From Calendula officinalis (lineage: Eukaryota > Streptophyta > Magnoliopsida > Asterales > Asteraceae): a DNA stretch of 64,000 nt. Positions 1 through 15,145 of this stretch are shown here, piece by piece. The notes below the pieces were generated by a model. The model made no database searches and was not told where the DNA came from. It saw only the letters and a program-made list of their open reading frames with translations. Numbering within the stretch: the first letter of the stretch is position 1; every line of letters starts with the position of its first letter. The DNA is taken from positions 6,218,001 through 6,282,000 of the forward strand of contig OY970823.1 in assembly GCA_963853835.1 (NCBI GenBank). Direction: 5' to 3'. Both the position numbers and the translations under genes were made by a program.

Positions 1-3502
<3,502 letters not shown>

Positions 3503-3507
3503 TTATA

Positions 3508-4407
3508 GGGTCTGGATCCGGTGAGTACTTTTTTCCCGGTGAGGACTGCGAGGACAATTCTCGTCCACTCATCTTAAAAATGGCATAAAAGTCATTTACT
3601 TGTCCTCTTATAATTGGAAGTGGGTTCTTTCCCCCGCACTTTGTTTTTCGCCCATAACTTTTTTTTTATTTGTAAAATAAAAAATCTAAAAATGCCAAAA
3701 ATTTTAAAATTAAATTTTCTACAAAATGAGTATAGTCATAAAAATTTGAAAAAAAAGATCCAAAATTGACAATGATCCATAAATAGCAAAATGATCCAAT
3801 AATTAACAATAGTACAAAGTAAACAAAATGACCATGAATGAACAAAATGATCCAAAATTATATATGTTATATTATTTGACTAATTATTTATATAAAATTA
3901 TGTTTATGCAAGATTAACAGTGATCCAAAAATAACAAAATGATCCAAAATTATGACAATGATCCAAAATTAACAAAATGATCCAAAATTAACAAATTAAT
4001 CCAATATTTTATTCGGGGTTTTTTTTTCAAATTTCCATGGCTATACTCATTTTGTAGAAAAAATTTAATTATAAGAACTTTGGCATTCTGAGTTTTTTTT
4101 TTTTTTACAAAAACAAAAAAAAAGTTATGGCCGAAATACGAACTTAGGGGTAAAAATAAAACCCACCAAATCAGCAATTTACATGTGGCGGGGAGAGAAA
4201 GTATGTGTGCGAAAATGACCATTTTAACCTTACAAATTTTCTTTTTACCCCCCACTATTTTGTTAAACTTAACACAAACCCCCTAACCTTCTAACATTGT
4301 TACTTTTCTTCACATTAGATCCTAGTCATTGATTTTCTTTGATCCAAGGCTCAGATTTGTCCTCGCAGTCATCACCGGAAAAAGAGTCCTCACTCGATCC
4401 CACTTCT
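3508..4407. mobile_element. GTGAGGACT-family MITE, 0.9-kb copy
   Basis: The left end (GGGTCTGGATCCGGTGAGTA, then 'ggtgaggactgcgaggac') and right end ('gtcctcgcagtcatcaccgg', then 'gagtcctcactcgatccc') are inverted repeats. The interior holds a loose run of 'atgatccaaaattaacaa' units (about 3750-4010). It ends at a short (TA) stretch near 4410-4426. Confidence 0.75.
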
Positions 4408-4426
4408 ATGTATATATATGTATATA

Positions 4427-5289
4427 GGTCCGGATCCGGTGAGGACTTTTTTCCCTGTAAGGACTGCGAGGACAATTTTCGTCCACTCATCTTAAAAAGG
4501 GCATAAAGGTCATTTTCGAAAGCCCACTTTCCTCCTTTTGCCACTTGTCCTCCTATAATTGGAAGTGGATTTTTCCAACGCACTTCGTTTTTCGCTTTTT
4601 TTGTAAAATAAAAAATCTAAAAATGCCATAAATTTTAAAATTAAATTTTCTACAAAATGAGTATAGTAATAAAAATTTGAAAAAAAAAATGATCCAAAAT
4701 TGACAATGATCCATAAATAACAAAATGATTCAAAAATTAACAATCTTACAAAGTAAATAAAATGATCTTAAATGAACAAAATAATCCAAAATTATATATG
4801 ATATATTATTTGACTAATTATTTATGAAAAATTATGTTTATGCAAGATTAACAATGATCCAAAAATAACATAATGATCCAAAATTATGACAATGATCCAA
4901 AATTAACAAAATGATTGAAAACTTTGACAATGATCCAAATTTACAAAATGATCCAATATTTTATCCGGGTTTTTTTTTTCAAATTTTCATTACTATACTC
5001 ATTTTGGAGATAATTTAATTTTAAGAACTTTGACATTTTTAGTATTTTTTTTTTTTACAAAGAAAAAAAAAATTATGGCCGAATAACAAAGTTGGGGGTA
5101 AAAAAAACTCATCAAATCAAGGCTTGACATGTGGCACTAGGAGAGAGAAAGTGTTTGCAAATGACTATTTCAACCCTCTAAATTTTCTTTTTCCGCCCAT
5201 TATTTTGGTAAACTTTACACAAAACCCCCCTAAACATCAACCATTGTTAATCTTTTTCACAGTCCTCGCAGTCCTCACCCAAAAAAGAG
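4427..5289. mobile_element. GTGAGGACT-family MITE, second 0.9-kb copy with degraded right end
   Basis: It is colinear with the 3508-4407 element: the same left end (GGTCCGGATCCGGTGAGGAC), the same 'gatccaaaat' units in the middle and the same 'cacagtcctcgcagtcctcac' near the right end. The last 'gatccgg' block cannot be found after 5289, so the right terminus is mutated or lost. Confidence 0.7.
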
Positions 5290-6943
5290 TAAATCTCAGC
5301 CATTGATTTGGGTGGATTTGGGGCTCACGGCCCAGAAAAATTTTCCGCGCGGCGCGAGGGGGCACATGTGCTCTGTTTAATCATCGATAAAACCTATGAA
5401 TACATATTGGGTAATCATCGATGATTACACTAATTCTCACATTCTTACGATTATTCCAATTCTTAAAGGAACCCTCCCTTATATATATAAATATATATAT
5501 GTCGATAATTTTGTATTTAAATTATAATTATATGTACACAATTTTACAAAGATAGATGAAAAGATACATAACTATAAATTTATTCTCGGCATATATAACC
5601 ATTCTTATAACTAATTAACTCTATATATTGAATATGGATCAAGAAAGAAGCTAGCTTTTTTAAGGAACTTATAGAAGCAATTAGGACCATTGATTTAATT
5701 AAAATATTCAAGTGCACTCAAGGGCATGATTGTCATTCTCCCCCTCCTCCAATAATGTATACCATCTTTTCCAAGTTTCACTCATTCATGTTTTTAGATT
5801 TCCCCTTCCTCATCTTCACCACATCTCATCCACAGATCCATCAATGGCTTCCTTCCAATTTCAACCATTACGAACATGACTTGAACCATATCTTGACCAG
5901 ATCTGAACGATTAATAGAGATTCATATGCTCCAGACGTAAATACTTTCTTCAATTTGATATCTCTAATACCCTTTTCCTAAAGTATGGGTACGAGTGAAA
6001 CAATCTTAAAGTGTGGTTGGTTTCCTTCATATTTGAGTTTTTCATGGTCAAATTCATTCCTGATTCAATTGATTTCAAATTAATCCCACTGATTTCAACA
6101 GTTTTGCAGCAATACATGTTCCTTCACCAATAAGCCCTAATAAGATTTGTTCAGTTCCCACAAAATTATGCCCTTACCGTAACTGTCTTACTTCATCTTG
6201 TGCAAGCATAATAACTTTAATCGCCTTCTATGTAAACCGTTCAAACATGGCTTTTGGCACGGTTCTACAAGGTTCTGATTTGCGAAATGAGGTTGCAGAT
6301 GCAACTTTTGAGTGGAAAGTTTGACTTGTTTTGACCAAGTTGTCTAAACAGTTTGTTCCTCTTTAACCAGATAAATTTCTTATGGTTATTGGGGTTGTTT
6401 GTAAGGTGTAAATCATTGGCGGGCCATGGCGGAAGCCAAGGCAACCCATTTAGAACCATGCTTATAAGACATCATTTTAGGAATAAAACAAAGTGTATAA
6501 CTCGGATATCGAAAGTTATAATAACGTGATTAAAGCTTGCAATTATCAATGTCCTAAAATAGAAATTCGGCCGAATTAGTGCGACTATTTTGAGGATTTA
6601 AGAATCAATTCAAGAAAAATACTAGAATTTGACAAATTTGAATGTTTTCGTGATGGATATGTAACCATATGTAGTATATGAATAGATTCCTTGAACCTTC
6701 ACAACTCTTCATAACACATCTACAACGCTATTATTAAGTCTTTTTTATTCACTCAATTTAGATATCATTTAAAATCCCCTTGGGTCATTCTTTCAACTTA
6801 CTAGCTTTAGGAGTTATTGCATAGTGCTAGCTGGTTGAATAGGAGCCCTAAGCAATAACTAAATATTAAAACATAGGACACTAGATCGAAAACTAGGCGG
6901 CCGCTATGAAGTTTTGGCCTCGCTGCCAACACATAAACACAAC
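5290..6943. other. intergenic, no gene recognised
   Basis: Mostly AT-rich. A small GC-rich patch lies near 5340-5370 and a short TA run near 5480-5500. The open stretch at 5755-5940 shows no recognisable product. The last bases before 6944 hold one copy (6939-6943, ACAAC) of the target-site duplication of the downstream Copia element. Confidence 0.5.
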
Positions 6944-7449
6944 TGTTGGGATATAAAACAAGATATAAACATTCTATTACTGATGTTGCAGTTAGTACTG
7001 ATCAATGTTTATTGAAGATTAGTACTGATAGGGCAGAAACACTGGTTACTACTGATGATGCTGATCAACGACTTACTACTGACGATCAAGAATACTACTG
7101 ATTCTATTTTTGGTGCTGATCAAGTCCGAGATTCTAGTATAGTTTGTTATAGAATGTATATCTTAGTGTATATTGATTGTAATCGAATCCTAGAATAACT
7201 AGGTTAATAATTTAGGCTTCAAGGACTATTATAAATAGTTCCTTACGAATTGTAAACGTACGTGTGTATTGTTCGAGCATATCAATATATATTGAAGCTT
7301 TTTGTGATTACTGTGTTCTTATTCTTATTCGTATTCGTTGACAGTATTCATTGTTCTTAATACATTAACAAGAGTGTTGATCCGCTGCAACTTCTCATTG
7401 TTAGTAGATCTTAGATTAAATAATCTGTTTGGATTAATCGATCCTGACA
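6944..7449 (+). repeat. 5' LTR of the outer Copia element
   Basis: 506 bp, TGTTGGGATAT...CCTGACA. A TATA box (TATAAATAG, 7230-7238) marks the likely U3 promoter. The first third contains at least five copies of TACTGAT. Confidence 0.93.
7230..7238 (+). promoter_or_regulatory. TATA box in the outer Copia 5' LTR
   Basis: TATAAATAG lies about 210 bp before the LTR end, in the normal position for the U3/R promoter. The same sequence is present in the 3' LTR. Confidence 0.6.
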
Positions 7450-7451
7450 AG

Positions 7452-7463
7452 TGGTATCAGAGC
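7452..7463 (+). other. primer binding site, initiator Met-tRNA type
   Basis: TGGTATCAGAGC lies two bases after the LTR end. It is the usual Copia/Gypsy primer site complementary to the 3' end of initiator methionine tRNA. Confidence 0.9.
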
Positions 7464-7533
7464 TTTACGGTTCTAGATCTACGAATTAAGAACAGCAAAA
7501 AGTTTCATACTTTCGAATCCAAAATTGTTAATC

Positions 7534-9610
7534 ATGTCTGATAACAATGAAAGCACACAAGCTAACAAAATTCCCATTCTCACTCCCAATAACTTTGGGA
7601 TGTGGAAGAACAGAATCAAGCAATATATGCTTATTACTGATTACTCCATGCGGGAATTTGTTATTGAAGGCAACAAAACCATCCAGACTCAAGCAGCAAG
7701 TTCCTCAACTGAAGTCGACAAACTCAAGTGTGAAAAAGAGAAGAAAGACAGAGGAATTGAACTCGAAGCCCTAAGCACCCTTTTGCTTGCCATTCCTAAT
7801 GATTATCGACATCTCTTTGTTGAATATGATGATGCAAAGAAGCTTTGGCAGGCTCTGGAAAAGAGGTTTGTAGGCACCAAAAGCACCAAAAGAAACATGA
7901 AATCCGTTCTGAAGCAAGACTTTGAAAACTTCAAAGGCCAGAAGAATGAATCATTATCACAAGTCTTTGATAGGTTCAACAAACTTATTGGTGAACTGAA
8001 TCAAGTTGGTTACAAACCAGACAATGATGATGTAAATAGAAAGTTTCTTAGATCTCTTGGTGAAGAATGGTCCATGTATACAGTTATATATAGACAAGGT
8101 GATGCTTTGGAAGAAAAAGAGATGGATGAATTATACAATGAGTTGAGAGTGTTTGAATCTGAGGTAAGTACTAAAACTCCCAATTTACCTTCAAACAATG
8201 TTGCTTTTGTGTCTAGTACAGGAACATGTCAAGAGGCTATAAAGAATGCAGACATTGAAGATGTAGCAAGAGAATCCTTTTTCACTAGTCATGTGCATAC
8301 TGCATTGATTAGTGAGGATTTGGAACAACTCAATCCTGATGATCTGGAAGAGATGGACATCAAGTGGCAGATGGCAATGCTAAGCTTAAGAACAAAAAGG
8401 TTTCATAAAAGAACTGGTAGGCAAAATCTGACCTACAACAAAGGTGATCGTGCTGGATTTGACAAGACCAAGGTCAAATGCTACAACTGTAGCAATCTGG
8501 GTCACTTTGCCAGAGAATGTCCAAACAAAGACCAAAGATCAAACTACAACAAAAACAACACTTCAAATTCAACTGCTTTCAAGAAGGACAAGGATATGAA
8601 TGGAGCTTTCAAGCAGAGGAACATGCTCATAATCAAGCTCTCATGGCCTTCACATAGTCTACTACTGGGGATGAAGATGAAGAAATACCATAAGTTCTTG
8701 AACGTGAACAGGTTATAATCATAACAAAACCTCCAACTCTAGAACAACCACTTATCATACCTGACATTGATGATAATGTAAATTGGTATGAGGTTGATGA
8801 ATGTGAACTTCTTCCACACCCTAAAATACTATCACAGAATAAGATTCATTTATTCTCTTCATCAATTATATTTACTCCTGTTCTTGACATGAAATATACT
8901 CCACCTCCACTATCAGCCTGTATTGGAAAAGGAAAGGAAAAGTTTGATGATGATTATCCAAACAGAGCTCTAGGTCACTACATGGTAAACAAAATGAACC
9001 ATGTCAGACCTGCAAAACAAGACAAATGGAAGGTGAACAGGATAAGGTATCTAAGAAAAGTTGCAAAGACTCAAGCTCTTGAAGACAAGAAAAAGGCTGA
9101 AGAAGAAAGACTGAAAAATCCAGAAATTCAAGAAGCTGATGTAACAATTCAAGTAGTCCTGGTAGATGATCAAAAGGCAGAATTTGAAAGACAAAGAAAA
9201 ATAGAAGAAGAACATCTAAATTGCCTTGAAGATCTAGTAGCAGAATGCAAAAGAGAAAAGGCTGATCTACCAGATGCAATTTTTGAACAAAAAGCAAAAA
9301 TGACTGACAACTTGAAATCTAAAGGTCATAGTGCTAAGTCATTTGGCAGAATGAAAATGATAACATTAGTAGACAAATATTGTACTGCCAAAAAGAGAGA
9401 ATTAGCATAAATGGAAGTAGAAGAAGAAAGAGAAAAAGTTTTGGTTGAAATAGATCCAACAATCATTCTCTCCAGGACACCAACAACTGGTGAATCTTCA
9501 ACACCTTCTAAGAAGAGGAAAGGAACTGAACCTGAAACAGGATCAAAGAAGAAAGGAAAACAAGAAATACAAGTATTTGATGTTCCTGTTGCTCCTATTG
9601 AAGATAATCT
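7534..9610 (+). pseudogene. Gag fused to an extra coiled-coil ORF, first part (outer Copia)
   Basis: From ATG 7534 (MSDNNESTQAN) a UBN2-type Copia Gag runs to about residue 357. It has a CCHC zinc knuckle starting at Cys 316 (CYNCSNLGHFAREC). Near 8605 the reading frame shifts by one; read in the shifted frame, the Gag tail continues into an acidic, Lys/Glu-rich coiled-coil segment through 9610. In-frame stops interrupt it at 8655-8657, 8691-8693 and 9408-9410. The conserved pol domains normally expected after the Gag tail are absent, so pol was deleted between about 8640 and 8720 and Gag was joined to the post-pol ORF. The frame resumes exactly at 11550 after the insertion at 9611-11549. Confidence 0.8.
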
Positions 9611-11549
9611 TGTTAGTGATTTACGGTTTAATCAAAGTAAAACGCAGCGGAAATATAACATAATGAAGCAATTATGTGCACAGTCAGTCAACCTATGATG
9701 ATACATCCATGCCTACGAAACACTTAAGGGTCACACCGGTGAGTACATGTAATACGAGCAAGATAAGCAATGATACTATGAAGAGGAATGATTCATAATA
9801 GTTATTATGAATCAGTTAAGTTTTAAGTTAAGTTTAACTTATTACTAGATTAGTTTAACTAACTAATTGATACAAGTAGTTGTACATTTACTAGTTGAGT
9901 AAATATACAATGTGTTAATTATAGATTATCCATGATATGATTTAAAGCTATTAAATCATATAGTAATTGGATAATATTGTTGTATAAATTATATAAAGGT
10001 TATTATATAATTAATTATTGAAAGTATAAATACAAGTATATAATTAGTGTATATGGGTACCGAATTATTAGTGTATTAATACTAGACATTTAGTAGTTAA
10101 GTGCAACAATAATAAACTAGTTAAACTATAAGGGATGGAAGTGTTAAAAGGAAGTTTAATTAAAGTTCTAATATTAATTAAACTAGAAGGTAACTAAGCG
10201 TAACTTATTTGTATATAAATAAGAGGCTTAGGGTAACCCTAAAACCCCTTACACACATCACGAAATCACTTCCCTCTCCTCTCCTAGTTTCGGCCGAGAA
10301 CAAGCAACAAGGGAAGAACACAAGTTTGTGTTCTTCGTGTTCTTCGTTCTTCGTGTTCTTCGTGTTCTTCAAGTATTGAAGATCCAAGTTCATTGCTTAG
10401 AGCAACTAGAAGATCGCTCGACTTGTTCATCATCAGTGGATCTATCTTAAGCAATCAATAAGGTATGTTTTGGGAAACCCTTTTCTCCCTTCTCCCTCTT
10501 GGACGAATTTCGGCCAAAGAACCCTAGGGTTCTTTGGTTGATGGTCGATGAACACACAAGTATGTGTGTGTTCGAGTTCTTCGTACAAGGTTTCTTTCTT
10601 GTTAACCTAATCTAGTTCTCCAACATCCCAATCCTTTAGGGTTTAGGGATTAGGTTTAATCCCAGTTCCGCATTTAGGGATTAAATCAGCTAGTTGGTTT
10701 TAACCGGTCAAGAACAAGTTCATGTTCTTGGTCAGTATGGTCGAACCAAGTTTACTAGGAGGTTGACCCAAGTGGTCGATCAGTCATGTGAAACCCTACA
10801 CATAAATCACTAATCGAGGATCTACATATTGACGAAGTAATTAAGCATAAAATAACAAATAGTTTAGTATGAGAAATCCATACCCTTGAAGCCTTTGATT
10901 ACACCATCGAATAAGGATGACGAACTCCAAGAATTCAATATAGAATTCCTCTAATGGTATCCACACGACACCTTGTCTAGAACACCAATTGAGATGTTAG
11001 TCCATGAACAAAGAATCAAAACTAAGAAACCCTTTGTTAATTTTGATTCGGACGTAAGTTATTCTCATAAAGAGAATCTCTTTACAAAACCACAAAACCA
11101 AAACAAATGATGAGGCACGTCTATAAACAAAAAAAAGGAGGAAGTATTTTGTTGATTACGTGCGTGGGATTACCAGCCACAAATCACAACTACCACACTT
11201 TTTTTTCTCTTGGTTTTTGGAGATGCGGCCGTAGGTTGGGGGAGGGAGAGATTAGGGTTAATCTATCTTGCTTCCTAAGCTAAGTATATATTCCCTAATT
11301 ACAAGTTAGGAGATATGACACTTAGCCCCTTGTACTTTTGATTCTTTATGACTACTTACTAATACGTTTTAACTTAACAATTAATTAAAACATAACTAGC
11401 CAAGTAATCATACTTTATATAAATAATATAATTACCCTAATTATATTATATATATTAAATGGTGCTTGGTGTATAAGTGTGTGACCCTTTAGGCTCACAT
11501 ACGTCTAGCCATATAACTATATGTCATGAACGTAAAGCATATTCCAACA
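9611..11549. mobile_element. solo-LTR-like insertion of 1.9 kb
   Basis: It starts TGTTAG and ends CCAACA (TG...CA, inverted TGTT/AACA). It is flanked by AATCT (9606-9610) and AATCC (11550-11554), a 5-bp duplication with one mismatch. Removing it restores the host ORF frame exactly. There is no coding region. A TATA-like stretch (about 10211-10221) precedes a CT-rich leader-like segment, as in an LTR U3/R. A block near 9722-9740 ('cacttaagggtcacacc') recurs inverted near 11475-11495. No second LTR or internal domain is seen, which suggests a solo LTR. Confidence 0.6.
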
Positions 11550-12019
11550 AATCCAATTATCAATTGGAGGGTTGTTGATAATGTCCTAGAAGTCATAAGA
11601 GAGGACAAAACCACTCAGAGATTTACTGGATGGAAACCAATGGTTATGTCATGTAGCAGAAGTTATATTATTAAAGTTCTGATCATTGGTAAGCCAAGAA
11701 TGGCTAAGAAATCATGGAAGAATTCAGGAGCTGGATACTTAACTAAGATGATTGATGCTGCTTTCTATCCAGACAACTATCCTGAAATATTTACAAACAA
11801 AGAAAATGTTTATGCATGGAATGTACTCCCCGCAGTAAACATGTATTTCTTTGAAAGAGCCAGTAGAAACTGTGAATTATACTTATTTGAAAAAGAATAT
11901 CCACACTCAGAAGAAACAATGTATCAGATATTCACAAACACCCTCATGAAACCTTATGATGTTGTGATGTTTTAAGAAAAGTTCAATTACTTTGTAAAAA
12001 GAAACAGCAAATATATAAT
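11550..12019 (+). pseudogene. extra ORF of the outer Copia, second part
   Basis: The frame continues from 9610 (...IEDN, then PIINWRVVDNVLEVI...), runs to an in-frame TAA at 11973-11975 and on to 12019, where the next insertion begins. Layout and position resemble the C-terminal part of the post-pol protein of the inner Copia (about 24780-25100). I see a general resemblance rather than clear identity. The conserved region (about 120 residues) has no catalytic motif that I recognise. Confidence 0.65.
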
Positions 12020-14551
12020 TGTGACAACCCTCGCGATCGGGTGTTCGACCCGACACTTATCATAAAAGAATTACTTAAAGCTTTTATTAACATTAAAATA
12101 AGTACTCATTTTGCGTGTAAGTCAAACAAAAACCATGTACAAATGCAATATTATTAGTGCACATCTAAATGATATATGTAATTCGTTGTCTAAGAATATA
12201 TCGTGACAAAGTTAATTATAGCTAATTAGTGACTAAACACAAATATAAGTTTATATTTTTATAATAACTTATGAGCAAAACGAAAGTAATCGGTATGTAA
12301 AACTAAGACGTGAATCGTCCCATACAAAAAGTTATACAATTATTAAATTATACGACACAGTGAATACAAGAACATCAAAAGCAATAAAATACAAATATGA
12401 TAGAGTACATCTTTATCAGTAAAGAATTAATGTCTTATAAAACAATAGGCAACTCCTTTGTTACTATAATAAAATCTCAAAAGAAAACGTCAACATGCAT
12501 GACCATATTTGTACATACACATGCATGACTAGCTATTTAAATTTGATATTCACCCTTATCATCTGATTTGGTATCCAAAATGTATATACCGAAATCTCCT
12601 ATTAGTACGTACACAATCGAGAGAATAAATCAAAATTTAAAACCTTATCCTCCCATCACCCCACACGTCCAAATGCAAACCGAATTCCCAAGAATCACGT
12701 ACACTATCTTTAATATGATATTAATTTCAAGTCTATCAGCTATCACCTCTTAACCCTACTTCCATACCCTATATATTACCCCTACCCTCTTTCTTTTGCT
12801 CGTTTACCACACCCAGCAAAACAAAAACGGTTTCGAATAGCAATTACGATCCTTCACAGCTTTCCGGCGATCAGACCTCATCTCCGGCGATCGTTTTCTC
12901 ATTCTCGTTTTCTCCACTCGATAGGTATAGTACACCGAATCTTTTTGATCTCTTTTGTATCATGTTTATTCGATGTTAATCCTGGGTTTTTATCTTCCGG
13001 TAAGCAGAAAGTGGTCCGGCAATACACAGCGTCATCCGGCGATTCAAGGCTTTCACCGATCACCTTTCTCGGTCTCTCTCTCTCCCGTTCGATAGGTATA
13101 AACTTCTTGTAAGCATGCTTGAACGTGAGTTTGTTCCTTCCGTAAATGGGTTTTCTTTTTTTTTTTCCGCCTTCAACTCCGGCGACACACATACTGTGTG
13201 TGTTTATGTCGGTATTTTTACGAATATAATTATGAGTTTATGTTGTTATTTAAGTTTGATAAACTATTTTTGGTCTGTGTGTTTCGTGACTGTTCTCGTT
13301 TTTCTTTCCGGCCGCCGCCTGGTTCTGCCGGTGATCCTTTGTTGACCGGTGTTTCGGTTCTGTTTCGGTGGTATTGGCCGATGACTGTTTTGTAGTTTTC
13401 TTTCCTTTTTGTTTAAAGTTATAAACCCAGCAAATTGCCATTTTGAAAACGTCATTAAATTCAGCCCATGTTATTTAAAAACGATAGCCCAATTCGAGTT
13501 AAGAAGTCTTTTAGCCCATCAATCTCTTTTAATGTAAACAACCATTTTGAAACCAGTAGCTTTTTAAAAGGGAATTCAGTTTCTAAAATAAGTTATTCTT
13601 GTTAATTAAATACTTCTCATAAGTGTTCGAAATAAACATACATATCTATTTTAAAAATATTAATTTATTTATTAATTTACTTATTCAATATTCAATTATT
13701 TGTTTATTTGACAAGTTAATTATTTAGTAATTATTTAAGTATTAAAAATCAATTTCCTTAATTATTTAATGAATAATTAATTATTTATAATTATTTAAAT
13801 GTAATTATTCGAATAACGAATCGTTTATTTCAATTTAAGTGGACGTATATTTTTTAAGTGTACTTAATCTATACAAGCATATTTAAGAAACACAAGTCCA
13901 ACCCTCGAGTCACCAATGTATCACTCATGTCTAGATTCGAGTCGAGAGAATCATTTATGCATCATATAGATTAGGTATGTCATTTGAACCATCGCTTATT
14001 ATTTTTCTATGCATTTAGGGCGCTAGGACTGTTTTGTTGGAAACCCCAACACTTGTGATTGCAAATTTGGTAGCTACGCTAAGGTGAGTTTCACGGCCCC
14101 ACTTTTACTGTTTTTAGAAATATTTTACCTGGGGGAGAAAACATATAACTACTCAACTATTTTGTGATAAATAATCTTTGTATAATCATTGTTGTGTACA
14201 CGTACCTAACAATGAAGGACAAAGGACCATGCTACGAGTCCACGTTTAACCGTAATCATTAACAGTTAGCCTGGGAATTTATAGATAGTACTATTCGGGT
14301 TGATCACCCGCTCATGGCTAGTTATGCGCTAGCCCAATTGGGTTTGAGATATATATTCTTTAGTTTTGAGATCTTGGATTGATTATAGGCTCAGTGATTA
14401 TACATTTACTTATAACGCTTAGGCCGAGCTTATAAGGGATTATGAATTGCACCTTAAAACTAAATTGTTCAATATTTCAGAACAACAATACAAATCGTAC
14501 AAGTTTGTACGTAACGATTTTTAAACGATATGACTTTTGAGTCATAAAACC

Positions 14552-15047
14552 TGTTAAGGCAAAAAGCCTTGCTCCTTTAGATCTTAAGATAACAAAACAA
14601 CCTAAACTAGCTTTGATTTAAATGTAGAATAATATAGCTAAGTTTAGGTCTGATACTGAGTGATCAGTATTGGAACTCAGTATCAGTACTCAGTATCAGA
14701 TAGTGATACTGAGTAGAAGGACTGAGTGATACTCAGTATAGTAACGGACTAAGATCAAATCCCTTGATCTTAGTCATTTTCCTTGCTTAGTCCTTCGGTT
14801 ACTCCTTTGCTCATTATGTAAGATCTCTATAACATTATAAATAGAGATCATCTTGCAAAGGAGTACTTACCAATTTACTTTACACATTCACATCTTTTGT
14901 AATTGATCAGTGGTCTTGTTATTCCGCAACAAGCCACACTTACTGGATTTATACATTGACTATATTCTTGTGTTATCACTCTAATATTTCTCTAAGTATA
15001 ATAATCTATCAATTAACATTATAAACCAGGGTTGTTGTGACCTAACA
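14552..15047 (+). repeat. 5' LTR of the inner Copia
   Basis: TGTTAAGGCAAAAAGCC...CCTAACA, 496 bp. A TATA box is at 14836-14844. Five copies of CTCAGTAT/ATACTGAG cluster within about 90 bp (14650-14740), upstream of the TATA box. Confidence 0.95.
14836..14844 (+). promoter_or_regulatory. TATA box in the inner Copia 5' LTR
   Basis: TATAAATAG, followed by the R/U5 part of the LTR. The cluster of CTCAGTAT/ATACTGAG words lies 100-190 bp upstream. Confidence 0.6.
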
Positions 15048-15049
15048 AC

Positions 15050-15061
15050 TGGTATCAGAGC
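15050..15061 (+). other. primer binding site, initiator Met-tRNA type
   Basis: TGGTATCAGAGC starts two bases after the LTR end at 15047. Confidence 0.9.
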
Positions 15062-15145
15062 AGGCTAAATAATCTCTTATTTAGTCGATCTATAACCCTG
15101 GCAGCCATTTCCTACATCTATCCCTCCAACACTCAAAAATCCAAA

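Noticed and set aside
3750..4010. CRISPR-like or satellite array of 'atgatccaaaattaacaa' units
   Set aside because: Units are irregular, have no spacer pattern and occur in the two related MITEs of a plant genome.
8889..9410. A separate gene for the Lys/Glu-rich protein
   Set aside because: The frame is continuous with the Gag tail upstream and the segment downstream apart from stop codons, so it is part of one retrotransposon ORF.
10205..10393. Minus-strand 62-codon frame
   Set aside because: It covers a CT/TTCTTCG-rich leader-like tract of the 9611-11549 insertion and shows no recognisable protein features.
12899..13455. Overlapping 60-97 codon frames on both strands
   Set aside because: They lie in the non-coding solo LTR, overlap on both strands and show no domain.
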